Shown: positions 26,601 through 34,444, numbered from the stretch's first letter. The stretch: 45,659 bases of DNA from Actinomycetota bacterium (GCA_021324675.1 JAJPIR010000036.1:1-45659), one strand, 5' to 3'. Notes: generated from the sequence alone by a model not told the origin. Numbers and translations are program-made.

Positions 26601-27994
26601 TGTCTCCTGGCCGCACGGTCGTCGGCCTGAAGGACATCCGCGCAATGCGCTGGCTAGCGGTTGCGCCCCCGGCCAAGGTGACGACCAGGGCATCAGTGGG
26701 CTCGGATGGCAACGTGACCGTGGTGCTCGACGGCTACGCGCGCGCTACCGTACTGCTCGCCGACAGCTACCCGTCTTCGTACCCGGCGGCCTCTGAACCG
26801 TCGCTGTCCGGGCAACGGCCCTGCGAGGTGACCGCCCAGGAGCTGTACCGGGATCGCTGGATGTTCCACGGCCCCGCATTCCAGGGCGTCACCGAGCTCG
26901 GTCCGATAGCTGATGAAGGCATCCTCGGTGAGCTGCTCGTCCCCCCAGCACCGGGAGCTCTGCTGGACAATGCCGGGCAACTGCTTGGCTTCTGGATCAT
27001 GATGAGGACTGCCCGAGACCGGCTTGCCTTCCCAGCTGGGATCGACCGGCTGCACTTCTACGGCCCAGCTCCTGGAGCTGGTGAACGAGTTCGATGCGCG
27101 GTCCGGATCGTCTCTGTCTCGGCCACCGAGGTCGTCGCTGACCTTGAGCTGTGGCGCGCGGACGGCCAGCTGTGGGCCCGCATTGATCGGTGGCGGGATC
27201 GCCGATTCAACACTGACGAGGTGACCTGGCCGGTCTTCGTCTTCCCGGAACACAACCGCATCGCACAACGCCAGCCTGGCGGATGGTTCCTGGTCCAGGA
27301 CCGGTGGCCAGATCCGGCCACGAGGGAACTCGTCATGCGTCGCTATCTGAGTGCCGCTGAACGAGCGGAATACCACCGGCGCACCCCACGGGCGTCCCAG
27401 CAGTGGCTGCTGGGACGGATCGCGGTCAAAGATGCGGTGCGGCAATGGCTTTGGGACGCCGGCGCCGGCCCGGTATTCCCCATCGAGATCACAGTAATTA
27501 ACGATGCGTCGGGACGCCCGCGAGTGGTGGGCCCATTCACCGAACCGCCGGAGGTATCGCTGGCGCATACCGGATCGCTGGGCGCCGCATTCGTCGGCGA
27601 TCCCGGGTGCGCAGCCGGAGTAGGCATCGACATTGAACAGATCACAGATCGCGATGACCGAACCGTCAACGCGATTCTCACCACAACCGAACGCGACCTG
27701 CTCGACACGTTGTGTCTGTCGCAGCAAAGCCGTTCAAGCTGGGTCACCCGGTTTTGGGCCGCCAAAGAGGCGGTGGCCAAAGCCGCCGGTACCGGGCTGG
27801 CTGGCCGACCGCACGAGTTTGTCGTCGAGCGGGTCGACGGAGATCGGCTACTGGTGGCAACGGGACACGCAGCGCCGAGCCGATGGGTGCACGCCGCAGT
27901 CAGCACCGAACCCGAACCGTACGCGGTGGCCTGGACTTTGCCGGAGATTGCAGGCCAAAAGTCGAAACACACGCAGGAGGGGACAACCGGATGA
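23609..27994 (+). CDS. Polyketide/lipid synthase: KS-AT-DH-phosphopantetheinyl transferase
   Basis: A 1461-residue partner of the preceding synthase; the ATG lies inside its stop region (ATGGCTGA). A TTG at 23579 is in frame but less likely. KS (residues 1 to about 460) is complete with C211, H347 and H387, so it is not a chain-length-factor-like dead copy. AT (about 565-830) has S633 in GHSIGE, but the usual GQGxQ reads GLEQE and the Arg expected 25 residues after the Ser is F658, so it may move a non-dicarboxylic acyl group. DH (about 950-1230) has H963 and D1120/Q1124 (DNAGQ). The C-terminus is an Sfp-type PPTase with D1341 and E1343 in GIDIE, and K1386 in WAAKEAVAKA. It probably activates both ACPs. 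There is no ACP or KR of its own. Confidence 0.92.
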   Translation: MAEPVEVAIVGMAAVFPGSPNLATYWSNILDGVDAIAEVPASRWDPCYYDPQAAATRHSDRLYCRRGGFIDHATFDPTRYGIMPSAVQGAEPDQLLALHVAAEAIRDAGGNDQLGDRSRVGVIIGRGGYLTPGLARLDQRIRTANQLVTTLRELLPDLADAELERVRHAFQSRLGPDRPEAAIDLVPNLVASRVANRLDLAGPAYTLDAACASSLLAIDHGVAELIAGRCDAILAGGVHHCHDITLWSVFSQLGALSPSQRIRPFHRDADGILIGEGTGMVVLKRLADARNDRIYAVIRGTGIASDGRASSLMSPRAEGQVRAMERAWQAAGLDPTEPAALGLLEAHGTATPAGDHTELTSLTQVFGRPNGAGHDIGIGSVKSMIGHTMPAAGIAGLIKAALAVHHGVLPPTLHCDDPHPALAESRFAPITETRPWDLRSDRPRRAAVDAFGFGGINAHAILEQPPATRHSRRIKPAGPEPVLLLAASTPTELGRLLQVPDISLLPRDGTSALPASGACRLAIVAPTARRLALARRIVGQGRPWRGRDDIWFTTTPLRSEPGAGQLAFVFPGLEQEFNPRIDDVAEHFGLDRPNLGDNAVLGRHGLDVLRVGRLLDAALHQLNIMPDLVAGHSIGEWNAMTAAGIYPNRAVDELIASFDPATLQVPGLVFAALGCGAEQAAQVIEGLDGVVVSHDNCPHQSIICGDEAAVAAVLKQLQARRIAGQVLPFRSGFHSPMLAPYLNRILAICSRLTVRPPVLPIWSATTVDRYPDGPDQIRALAARHLLEPVRFGPLIQRLYNAGARAFVQVGTGSLPAFVTDTLGDLPHLAVTANTSRRSGLDQLRRVAAALWVEGWAPRFDQLPLTSPVGSPPSRGTAIPLALGAPLVRLGQDVGALIPARDASALPTRGAAREHPVLAELDAALRQVTATATEVVDSWARVTSRQASTTQTLSLAAMPDLLDHCFYRQPDGWPELADRYPVVPLTTMLELMADAARELSPGRTVVGLKDIRAMRWLAVAPPAKVTTRASVGSDGNVTVVLDGYARATVLLADSYPSSYPAASEPSLSGQRPCEVTAQELYRDRWMFHGPAFQGVTELGPIADEGILGELLVPPAPGALLDNAGQLLGFWIMMRTARDRLAFPAGIDRLHFYGPAPGAGERVRCAVRIVSVSATEVVADLELWRADGQLWARIDRWRDRRFNTDEVTWPVFVFPEHNRIAQRQPGGWFLVQDRWPDPATRELVMRRYLSAAERAEYHRRTPRASQQWLLGRIAVKDAVRQWLWDAGAGPVFPIEITVINDASGRPRVVGPFTEPPEVSLAHTGSLGAAFVGDPGCAAGVGIDIEQITDRDDRTVNAILTTTERDLLDTLCLSQQSRSSWVTRFWAAKEAVAKAAGTGLAGRPHEFVVERVDGDRLLVATGHAAPSRWVHAAVSTEPEPYAVAWTLPEIAGQKSKHTQEGTTG

Positions 27995-28293
27995 CGTCTG
28001 AGCAAGTTCTGGCCGATGTCCGGGCCATATTGATCGAGATCATGGGTGCTGAGTATGCGTTGAGTCTGGATATTGGTATGGAGACGGCTTTTGAGGCAGA
28101 TCTCGAACTGGAGAGCATCGAGTTCGTCAAGCTGTCGACCATGCTTGCCGAGCATTACGATGACCGGATTGATTTCGTGGGCTTTTTGGCCGACAAAAAC
28201 CTCAACGAGATCATCGATATGACCGTCGGCGACGTGGTCACCTACATTGCCCGCTGTCTGGATGGCACTCATGCGGTGACCGTCGATGCCTGA
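27991..28293 (+). CDS. Free-standing acyl carrier protein
   Basis: A 100-residue carrier protein. The pantetheine attachment site is S42 in LELESIEFVKL, with Glu in place of the common Asp before Ser. GGAGGGG at 27977-27983 and an ATGA overlap with the synthase stop support the start. The rest, EHYDDRIDFVGFLADKNLNEIIDMTVGDVVTYI, is an ACP helix II-IV pattern with an extended middle. It is separate from the ACP inside the first synthase and has a different site (ESIEF against DSIKR). It may therefore carry a starter, receive the finished chain or present it to the tailoring enzymes. Confidence 0.9.
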   Translation: MTSEQVLADVRAILIEIMGAEYALSLDIGMETAFEADLELESIEFVKLSTMLAEHYDDRIDFVGFLADKNLNEIIDMTVGDVVTYIARCLDGTHAVTVDA

Positions 28294-29086
28294 GGTCGTG
28301 GCCAACGGCGTGCGGCTACACGTCCAACGATTGTCGCCCCAACACCGCCTGCTCACCCGGGCCCAGCCGGTGGTGTTCATCCATGGGCTGGGTATGGACA
28401 ACATGTCCAGCTACTACTACACCCTCGCCAACCCGGTCGCCCAAGCCGGCGCCGAGGTGGTCCTGTACGACCTACGCGGCCACGGCCTGTCCGAACGGCC
28501 ACGCACCGGCTACCGAGTCGCGGATTCAGTGGCCGACCTGGCTGCACTACTTGACGCCCTTGGCATTGACGGACCAGTTCACCTGGTCGGCAACAGCTAC
28601 GGCGGCATCGTGGCACTGAGTTTCGCCGCCGACTGTCCCCACCGTGTGGCCAGCCTGGTGCTCATCGAAGCACACTTCACCGTCGCCGGCTGGGCCGAAC
28701 AAGTCGCCGCCGAACGCGACCGCATCGAAACCGCCGTCGCCGGCGCTCGGCGCAGCGGATGGCTCGACCAACTAGGACGCAAAGTCACCCGGCTGCTCGC
28801 CATGGCCGACGAGCTGATCAACCACACCACGTTTCTGGCCGATCTCAAGGCAGTACAACCCCTCCCGGCCAGCCAGCTGCGCCAGCTGACCTGTCCGGTA
28901 CGCGCCGTATACGGCGAGCACTCCGACGTGATCGACTACGCCCGCGAACTCGACGCGTGCCTCCCCCATTGCGTGCTGACGGTGCTAGCGGGTTGCGGTC
29001 ACTCGGTGCTCATGGACGCCACCGCAGCGCTGCGTGACATCGTGCTGGACTGGCTGACCACCCAGACCACCGCCGCGGTGCGATGA
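28286..29086 (+). CDS. Alpha/beta hydrolase, candidate product-release or acyl-transfer enzyme
   Basis: A 266-residue alpha/beta hydrolase. The ATG overlaps the ACP stop by 8 nt (ATGCCTGA). Catalytic elements: oxyanion region VVFIHGLGMDN, nucleophile S104 in VGNSYGGIVAL, acid in GEHSDVIDYA and His in GCGHSVLMDA. No signal peptide, so it is cytoplasmic. Neither synthase has a thioesterase domain, and this gene directly follows the free ACP, so it is the natural candidate for chain release or hydrolysis of a carrier-bound acyl group. It could also be an esterase or epoxide-hydrolase-like enzyme acting later. That role is inferred from position. Confidence 0.88.
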   Translation: MPEVVANGVRLHVQRLSPQHRLLTRAQPVVFIHGLGMDNMSSYYYTLANPVAQAGAEVVLYDLRGHGLSERPRTGYRVADSVADLAALLDALGIDGPVHLVGNSYGGIVALSFAADCPHRVASLVLIEAHFTVAGWAEQVAAERDRIETAVAGARRSGWLDQLGRKVTRLLAMADELINHTTFLADLKAVQPLPASQLRQLTCPVRAVYGEHSDVIDYARELDACLPHCVLTVLAGCGHSVLMDATAALRDIVLDWLTTQTTAAVR

Positions 29087-30249
29087 GCCGGTTCTTGTTC
29101 GTCGTCCCTCCCTTCGCCGGCCACATTCTGCCCACCCTGGCCGTAGGTCAGCAGCTCATCGATCGGGGCCACACCATCGCCTGGACCGGGCACCCGGCCA
29201 CCCTCGGCCCGCTGCTGCCCCCCGGAGCCCACGTCATCCCGATCGCAGCAGAGTTTTCCGGGCAGAGGCTGGCCGAGATTCGCAGCCGTTCGCTCGGCCT
29301 GCGCGGCACAGCGGCCTTCCGATTTCTCTGGGCAGAGGTGCTCATCCCGCTAGCCCAATCCATGGTTCCGGCAGTCACCGCCGTGGTAGACGACTTCCGT
29401 CCCGATGTGCTGGTCGTCGACCAGCAGGCGCCCGCCGGAGCCCTGGTGGCCCGCCAACGAGGACTGCCCTGGGCGACTTCGGCCACCACCTCCGCGGAGC
29501 TGACCGATCAGTTCACCACCATGCCGAAAGTCGGCGCGTGGGCACGGCAATGCTTGTTCGATTTCCAACGCGACTTCGCCGTGGCAGAACCTGTCGATCT
29601 GCGGTTTTCTGACCATCTTGTGCTGGTATTCAGCACAATCGCCTTGCTGGGGCCCAGCTGCGAATTCCCCGGCCATTACGCGTTCGTGGGCCCATCGATC
29701 GGTGAACGAGCCGGTGTACCTGGTTTTCCCTGGAATTGGCTCGACCCCCACCGCGCACACGTGCTCGTCAGCCTGGGCACGCTCAATCAAGAGGCCGGAC
29801 GGCGGTTCTTTACCACCGTGCTAGCAGCGATAGCACCACTAGCCGACCAGCTCCAAGCCATCATCGTGGCTCCACCGCACCTGATCGACTCGCTGCCAGA
29901 CCACGTCCTGGTCCGCGAGTTCGTTCCGCAGCTCGACCTGCTCCCGCATCTGCACGCCGTGGTCTGCCACGCCGGGCACAACACCGTCTGCGAAACCCTC
30001 AGCCATGGCGTCCCTCTTGTGGTCGCACCTATCCGCGACGACCAGCCCGTCATAGCCAACCAAGTCACCACCGCCGGAGCCGGCATCCGGGTCCACTTCA
30101 GCCGCGTCAGCGCCGGTGAGCTACGCACGGCACTGACCACTGTGCTTGCCAACCCCTCCTACCGCAGCGCGGCACGACGCATCCAGACCTCGTTCACTGC
30201 TGCTGGCGGGGCGGCGGCCGCTGCTGATCATCTGGAGAAATTGTTATGA
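29083..30249 (+). CDS. GT1 (MGT/UGT-like) glycosyltransferase
   Basis: A 388-residue glycosyltransferase of the nucleotide-sugar GT-B type used on natural products. The N-terminal acceptor domain begins FVVPPFAGHILPTLAVGQQLIDRGH. The C-terminal donor site has VCHAGHNTVCETLSHGVPLVVAPIRDDQPVIAN, the macrolide-glycosyltransferase-like signature with the Asp-Gln sugar-binding pair. The start overlaps the hydrolase stop (ATGA). It probably adds a sugar to a hydroxyl of the synthase product. No sugar-biosynthesis genes lie in the operon, so a common activated sugar would have to be the donor. Confidence 0.92.
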   Translation: MSRFLFVVPPFAGHILPTLAVGQQLIDRGHTIAWTGHPATLGPLLPPGAHVIPIAAEFSGQRLAEIRSRSLGLRGTAAFRFLWAEVLIPLAQSMVPAVTAVVDDFRPDVLVVDQQAPAGALVARQRGLPWATSATTSAELTDQFTTMPKVGAWARQCLFDFQRDFAVAEPVDLRFSDHLVLVFSTIALLGPSCEFPGHYAFVGPSIGERAGVPGFPWNWLDPHRAHVLVSLGTLNQEAGRRFFTTVLAAIAPLADQLQAIIVAPPHLIDSLPDHVLVREFVPQLDLLPHLHAVVCHAGHNTVCETLSHGVPLVVAPIRDDQPVIANQVTTAGAGIRVHFSRVSAGELRTALTTVLANPSYRSAARRIQTSFTAAGGAAAAADHLEKLL

Positions 30250-31292
30250 CCGATCCGTACGAGGCGTGCAGGTTGTACTACCAGACAGAGTTGGCCAGCG
30301 GAATCGAAAGGTTTCTCGAACCGCGACGGGACACCTGTCCCTGGTGTGGTTCCGCCAGCCTATCAATACGGTTGCGTACCACCGATCTCATTCAGCGCAA
30401 GCCGGGCCGGTTCACGTTGGAACAGTGCGGCGCGTGCCGGCATATCTTCCAGAATCCGCGGCTGACGCCAGCGGGACTGGATTTCTATTACCGTGATTTT
30501 TATGACGGTCTCGGCCAAGAACAGGCGGAAAAGGCATTCGCGGCGACGGGACGCTCCTATCGTGGGCGGGTGGACATGATCAAGCGATTCACCACGCCGC
30601 GAGTATGGCTAGACGTCGGTGCCGGTTACGGCCATTTCTGCCGACTCGCCCGTGAGGTGTGGCCGGGCGCCCGCTTCGACGGCTTGGACCTCAGCGTCAG
30701 CGTCGAGGAGGCTCAGCGCCGTGGCTGGATTGACCGCAGCTACCTGGGAGAATTCGTCACGCTGGTCGACAAACTGGCCGGGCGCTATGACGTCGTCAGC
30801 ATGCATCACTACCTAGAGCACACCAGGGAGCCATTCGACGAGCTCGATGCGGCGGCGAAAATTCTGTCCACCGGCGGCTACCTGCTGATCGAACTGCCCG
30901 ACCCTGAGTCGTTGTTGGGTCATCTGTTCGGCCGCTGGTGGCTGCCCTGGTTCCAGCCACAACACCAGCACATGATCCCCGTCCGTAACCTCATACAAGC
31001 GCTCGCCGATCGCGGGTTGTCGACTGTCGCTGTCGAACGCGGCGAAGCCCATCAAAGCGTCGACCTGTTCGTCAGCTTGGTTCTGGCGCTCACCGCCATC
31101 GCCCCCGACCCACAGCTGCCGTGGCTGCCCACCCGGGCAACGCGCGTCAGCCAGATACGGCACACCGTGGTGTGGGCAGCGGGCCGGCCATTGCTTGTGA
31201 TCGCGTACTTACTCGACAACCTGCTTGGCCATATCGTGCGCCGTACTCGTGGGGGCAATACCTACCGGGTGCTCGCTCGCAAGGACGGCTGA
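30246..31292 (+). CDS. SAM-dependent methyltransferase with N-terminal zinc-ribbon-like Cys4
   Basis: A 348-residue class I methyltransferase. C31/C34 (CPWC) and C61/C64 (CGAC) form a likely zinc ribbon. The SAM-binding core has motif I LDVGAGYG at 122-129, FDGLDLS for the ribose-binding acidic residue, and DVVSMHHYLEHTREP for motif II. The C-terminal 80 residues are hydrophobic in part. The start overlaps the glycosyltransferase stop by 4 nt. It could methylate the acyl chain, a hydroxyl or the attached sugar. Zinc-ribbon methyltransferases are common among sugar and surface-polymer enzymes, so sugar methylation is possible. Confidence 0.88.
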   Translation: MTDPYEACRLYYQTELASGIERFLEPRRDTCPWCGSASLSIRLRTTDLIQRKPGRFTLEQCGACRHIFQNPRLTPAGLDFYYRDFYDGLGQEQAEKAFAATGRSYRGRVDMIKRFTTPRVWLDVGAGYGHFCRLAREVWPGARFDGLDLSVSVEEAQRRGWIDRSYLGEFVTLVDKLAGRYDVVSMHHYLEHTREPFDELDAAAKILSTGGYLLIELPDPESLLGHLFGRWWLPWFQPQHQHMIPVRNLIQALADRGLSTVAVERGEAHQSVDLFVSLVLALTAIAPDPQLPWLPTRATRVSQIRHTVVWAAGRPLLVIAYLLDNLLGHIVRRTRGGNTYRVLARKDG

Positions 31293-32831
31293 TTGGAAGA
31301 CACCGTGCAGTCATTGGCACAGCCGGACGAAAACCGCCTGCTACTGGTAGAGCAAGCAAAACCCCGGGATACGGAATATCCACCCACTCCTTGGCTGGCG
31401 CGGTGGCCTGTGCTGGCGATCGCCGGCGGCGTCGGGTTGGTGTTGTTGCTCGCCAGTGGACGAGTCGGTTATTTCGCCGACGAATTGTACTTCTTAGCCG
31501 CTGGCCGCCATTTGTCCTGGGGATATGCTGATCAAGGGCCGCTGGCGCCCCTCCTGGCCCGTGCTATGGACAGTATCTTTCCGGGCTCGCTGGTCGCCGA
31601 ACGGCTGCCGGTCACGATACTGACGGCCGCGGGCGTGTTCGTAGCCGCACTGATCGCCCGGGAGCTAGGTGGCCAACGCCGAGCACAAGTGCTGACCGCC
31701 GGCGCGTACGCAATGGGAATGTTGACAGGTGGTCATCTTTTCACGACCGCTGCAATCGATGTAGTCATGTGGACGGCAGCTACCTGGTTACTGGTGCGCT
31801 GGGTGCGCCTTCGTGACGATCGCTTGATCATCGCGCTCGGTGGCCTCACGGCGATCGCTTTGCAGAACAAATTACTTATTGTCGCTTTGTGGATCGTCGC
31901 TGGTCTCAGCGTGTTCGTTTTCGGCCCACGAGAGCTGCTGCGCAGACCAGCATTGTGGCTCGGCGCATCCATTGCTGTGGTTGCGATACTGCCCAACCTG
32001 ATCTGGCAAGCCCACCACGGATGGCCGCAGCTGGAACTGACTCGGGTGATCGCTAGCGAGCCTTTTTCAGGCGGAGGGCTGGCTTTCTTGCCGCTGGCGC
32101 TCGCTAACGCGGGAATCCTCCTCGGAGCAACGCTGGTCTGCTACGGCTTGTGGCGTCTGCTGCGGTCATCGGAGCTGCGTCCGTATCGCTTCCTGGGGTG
32201 GACGCTGCTGGGACTGACTACGCTTTTCCTTATCACCGGCGGTCGATTCTACTATATCCAGGGTTTATTCCCGGTTTGCTGGGCTGCGGGCACGGTGGAG
32301 CTACAACGGCATAGTCCAGCGCGCTGGTGGCGATGGGTGTTTAGTGTGCCAGTTTATGTTCTGTCGACAGTCGTCGCACTTACGGGCCTACCGGTTTTGC
32401 CTGCTTCCTGGCCGACCCCGGCATGGCCCGTATCCCAGGCAAGTCTCGGCTGGCCAGAGGTGACGGAGACAGTCGCCGACGTCTACCACTCACCCTCCTT
32501 GGCATCCCGGCACAACATGGTGGTAATGACCGAATGGTTCTGGGATGCAGCCGCTATCGACCGGTTCGGCCCAGCGCAGGGAATACCGCACGTCTACAGC
32601 GCCCACCGCGGTTACTGGTACTTCGGCGCGCCTCCGGATAGCGCCGACACCGTCCTGTTCGTCGGCTCCGACCCTGCTTACCTGCACCAGTTCTTCACTG
32701 AAGTACACCAAGTCGCCACCATCACCTCTGGCCCCGCAATGAACCTGTTCTCATACCGCACACCGGTCTGGCTCTGCTCCGGTCAGCACGAACCATGGTC
32801 ACGACTGTGGCCCCAACTCCGCCACCTCTGA
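31293..32831 (+). CDS. Multi-span GT39/ArnT-like glycosyltransferase family membrane protein
   Basis: A 512-residue integral membrane protein with a cytoplasmic tail, then about ten hydrophobic helices and an extracytoplasmic C-terminal domain. YFADELYFLAAGRHLSWGYADQGPLAPLLAR is the first-loop DE...D-x-x-P signature of the PMT/ArnT (GT39) group, which uses lipid-linked sugars on the outer face of the membrane. The TTG at 31293 directly abuts the methyltransferase stop; a GTG at 31305 is an alternative. As the last gene of the operon it may add a second sugar to an exported lipid or attach the product to an envelope acceptor. It has four TTA codons and looks less GC-rich than the synthases. 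Confidence 0.85.
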   Translation: MEDTVQSLAQPDENRLLLVEQAKPRDTEYPPTPWLARWPVLAIAGGVGLVLLLASGRVGYFADELYFLAAGRHLSWGYADQGPLAPLLARAMDSIFPGSLVAERLPVTILTAAGVFVAALIARELGGQRRAQVLTAGAYAMGMLTGGHLFTTAAIDVVMWTAATWLLVRWVRLRDDRLIIALGGLTAIALQNKLLIVALWIVAGLSVFVFGPRELLRRPALWLGASIAVVAILPNLIWQAHHGWPQLELTRVIASEPFSGGGLAFLPLALANAGILLGATLVCYGLWRLLRSSELRPYRFLGWTLLGLTTLFLITGGRFYYIQGLFPVCWAAGTVELQRHSPARWWRWVFSVPVYVLSTVVALTGLPVLPASWPTPAWPVSQASLGWPEVTETVADVYHSPSLASRHNMVVMTEWFWDAAAIDRFGPAQGIPHVYSAHRGYWYFGAPPDSADTVLFVGSDPAYLHQFFTEVHQVATITSGPAMNLFSYRTPVWLCSGQHEPWSRLWPQLRHL

Positions 32832-32998
32832 CAGCGAAGTGCCTCGACCGGCTCCGGATGCCGGCCAGCTGTAACCACTTAGTGTGATCTTCTCATCTCA
32901 GCTTGTAACGGACGTCCGGCGGACACCGATTGTTGGGGCATCGCCTGCTGGGCCGTCTGTCGCCCGGCGAAGCAGATGCCAGTTAGAGATGAGGTGAC

Positions 32999-33487
32999 AT
33001 GGCCCTAGCACCCGCGGTCCCGCAGGTCCAGCCAGCCTCGGTGACGAGGCAGGCTTCGAAGGACACGCCGGTTACCAAGCCACGGAGGGCTATCACTAGG
33101 GCACTGGTGCTGTTGCTCATCGCCTTCGTCGCCAACCTGGTCGTCATCGCGATCATCGTGAACCGCGGCGAACCGGCTACGGCGCTCCCGGCCCAGGCGC
33201 CGTCCGTCCCGGCTGCGCCACCAGCGCCGGCGTCGGCACCGGTGCTGCCGAGCAGTTTCGGTGAGGGCAAGTTCGTGGTGGGCACCGACATCGCCCCGGG
33301 GACCTACCGGACTGCCGGGAAAGCCGGCCACTTCGACTGCTATTGGGAACGTCTCAAGGACGTCAGCGGAACCGGCGAGTCCATCATCGCCAACAATCTA
33401 GCTCCGGGCCCGGCTACGGTGACGATCGCCAAGTCAGACGGCGCCTTTCAGACGCGCTGGTGCCGCCCGTGGACCCGGGCCAACTGA
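32999..33487 (+). CDS. Membrane-anchored extracytoplasmic protein of unknown function
   Basis: A 162-residue protein: a basic cytoplasmic leader, one transmembrane helix (residues about 34-55), a Pro/Ala-rich linker, and a compact C-terminal domain, FVVGTDIAPGTYRTAGKAGHFDCYWERLKDVSGTGESIIANN, ending in WCRPW. The two Cys residues could form a disulfide. Domains of this kind are widespread on actinobacterial surfaces and lipoproteins without known function. A purine-rich GATGAGGTG precedes the ATG. It converges on the next gene with no gap. Confidence 0.75.
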   Translation: MALAPAVPQVQPASVTRQASKDTPVTKPRRAITRALVLLLIAFVANLVVIAIIVNRGEPATALPAQAPSVPAAPPAPASAPVLPSSFGEGKFVVGTDIAPGTYRTAGKAGHFDCYWERLKDVSGTGESIIANNLAPGPATVTIAKSDGAFQTRWCRPWTRAN

Positions 33488-34444
33488 TCACCGAGGAAAC
33501 CGCATCGCGACAGTCGTACCGGTAGAACTGTGGTGGGTGGTCAAAACGTCGGCGAGGTGGCGCGCCATCCAGACGCCCCGGCCGCGCCGGGCGTTGGTGG
33601 GGGGCCGTATGTAGCCGGTGGTCTGGGGTATCCCGGTACGGCCATGGTCGTCGACGCGAACGAAGACAGCGTCAGCTGTAGACCAACCCCGAACCCGCGC
33701 AGGAGGCTGGCCATGCTCTAAGGCATTGGTAGCGATCTCGTCCACCGCGATGACAATGTCCTCGGTATCGCGGTCACCGAGCGCAGCGTCAGTGCCCCAT
33801 GAGCGCAAGCGCCGGCGTAGTGCGGCAAGGCCGTCGGCGGAATCGAGGAGCAGATCGAGATCGAGATCAACGGGAGCAGCCGGGGCGGACGGCGCATTGG
33901 CAGTCAGGTAGTCGACGGGCGCACAATACTCGGTATTGACGATCAAGCCACGACTACCGAACAGGAGGGGATGGACCGCGCGGACATGGGCCATCACCTC
34001 GGGCGGGTAGCGGCGTTCATCCCACAGAAACAGCATCGGACATCCGTATGCTGCATAAACCTCGTTGGCCATAGACAGGTGCCGCAGGTACTGGCTCAAC
34101 CGCTCGGAGCTGAGATCTGAATCGGGCTCCCCTATGACATGAGCGGGCACGCCGGCACGGCGGCGCTGCTCCAGGTAGTCCCCGAAGGCACCAAACATGC
34201 GACCGAGCCGGCTGCAGGACAGTCCGGGGCCGCCCCACTGGACCGAACCTGCAGCGTCACGCAAGGCGTCACGGAGCACTCGTTCGGCGGTCACCGAGAT
34301 CACTAGCAGGACATCTTCACGACGGGCCAGCGCCCCGGCGAGGTAAGGCAGTAGCAGGTTGCGAAGTTGCGAGTCAGAGCTATATAGCACAGCGACCTGC
34401 GCGAACCCCGCGCTGCGACCCCCCGGATCCGCGGCAGCACTCAT
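33488..34444 (-). CDS. MEDS domain-HATPase_c regulator (anti-sigma/sensor type)
   Basis: A 318-residue cytoplasmic protein. Residues about 15-185 resemble the MEDS (DcmR-like) sensory domain found with actinobacterial regulators. Residues about 215-318 are a GHKL ATPase of the RsbW/SpoIIAB kind: N box VDEIATNALEH, G1 VDDHGRTGIP and G2 GRGVWMARHLADVL. There is no phosphoacceptor His domain, so it more likely acts as a serine kinase or anti-sigma factor than as a histidine kinase. No sigma factor or anti-sigma antagonist lies beside it. Downstream it faces the membrane-anchored protein without a gap. Confidence 0.85.
   Translation of the reverse strand: MSAAADPGGRSAGFAQVAVLYSSDSQLRNLLLPYLAGALARREDVLLVISVTAERVLRDALRDAAGSVQWGGPGLSCSRLGRMFGAFGDYLEQRRRAGVPAHVIGEPDSDLSSERLSQYLRHLSMANEVYAAYGCPMLFLWDERRYPPEVMAHVRAVHPLLFGSRGLIVNTEYCAPVDYLTANAPSAPAAPVDLDLDLLLDSADGLAALRRRLRSWGTDAALGDRDTEDIVIAVDEIATNALEHGQPPARVRGWSTADAVFVRVDDHGRTGIPQTTGYIRPPTNARRGRGVWMARHLADVLTTHHSSTGTTVAMRFPR

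Noticed and set aside
16861-27994. Enediyne biosynthetic core
   Set aside because: The KR and PPTase are similar in kind, but the domains are split over two proteins, a second KS-AT is present, and none of the companion enediyne genes (TEBC-type thioesterase and the usual unknown cassette) is seen.
16861-32831. TTA codons as a sign of bldA-type control of the operon
   Set aside because: TTA codons occur (for example 17284, 18553, 31494, 31872), but they are also in unrelated metabolic genes such as the ligase at 4754-6478, so they are not restricted to this cluster.
32835-32880. Terminator after the PKS operon
   Set aside because: Only a 5-bp CCGGC/GCCGG stem is visible with no T-tract, too weak to call.
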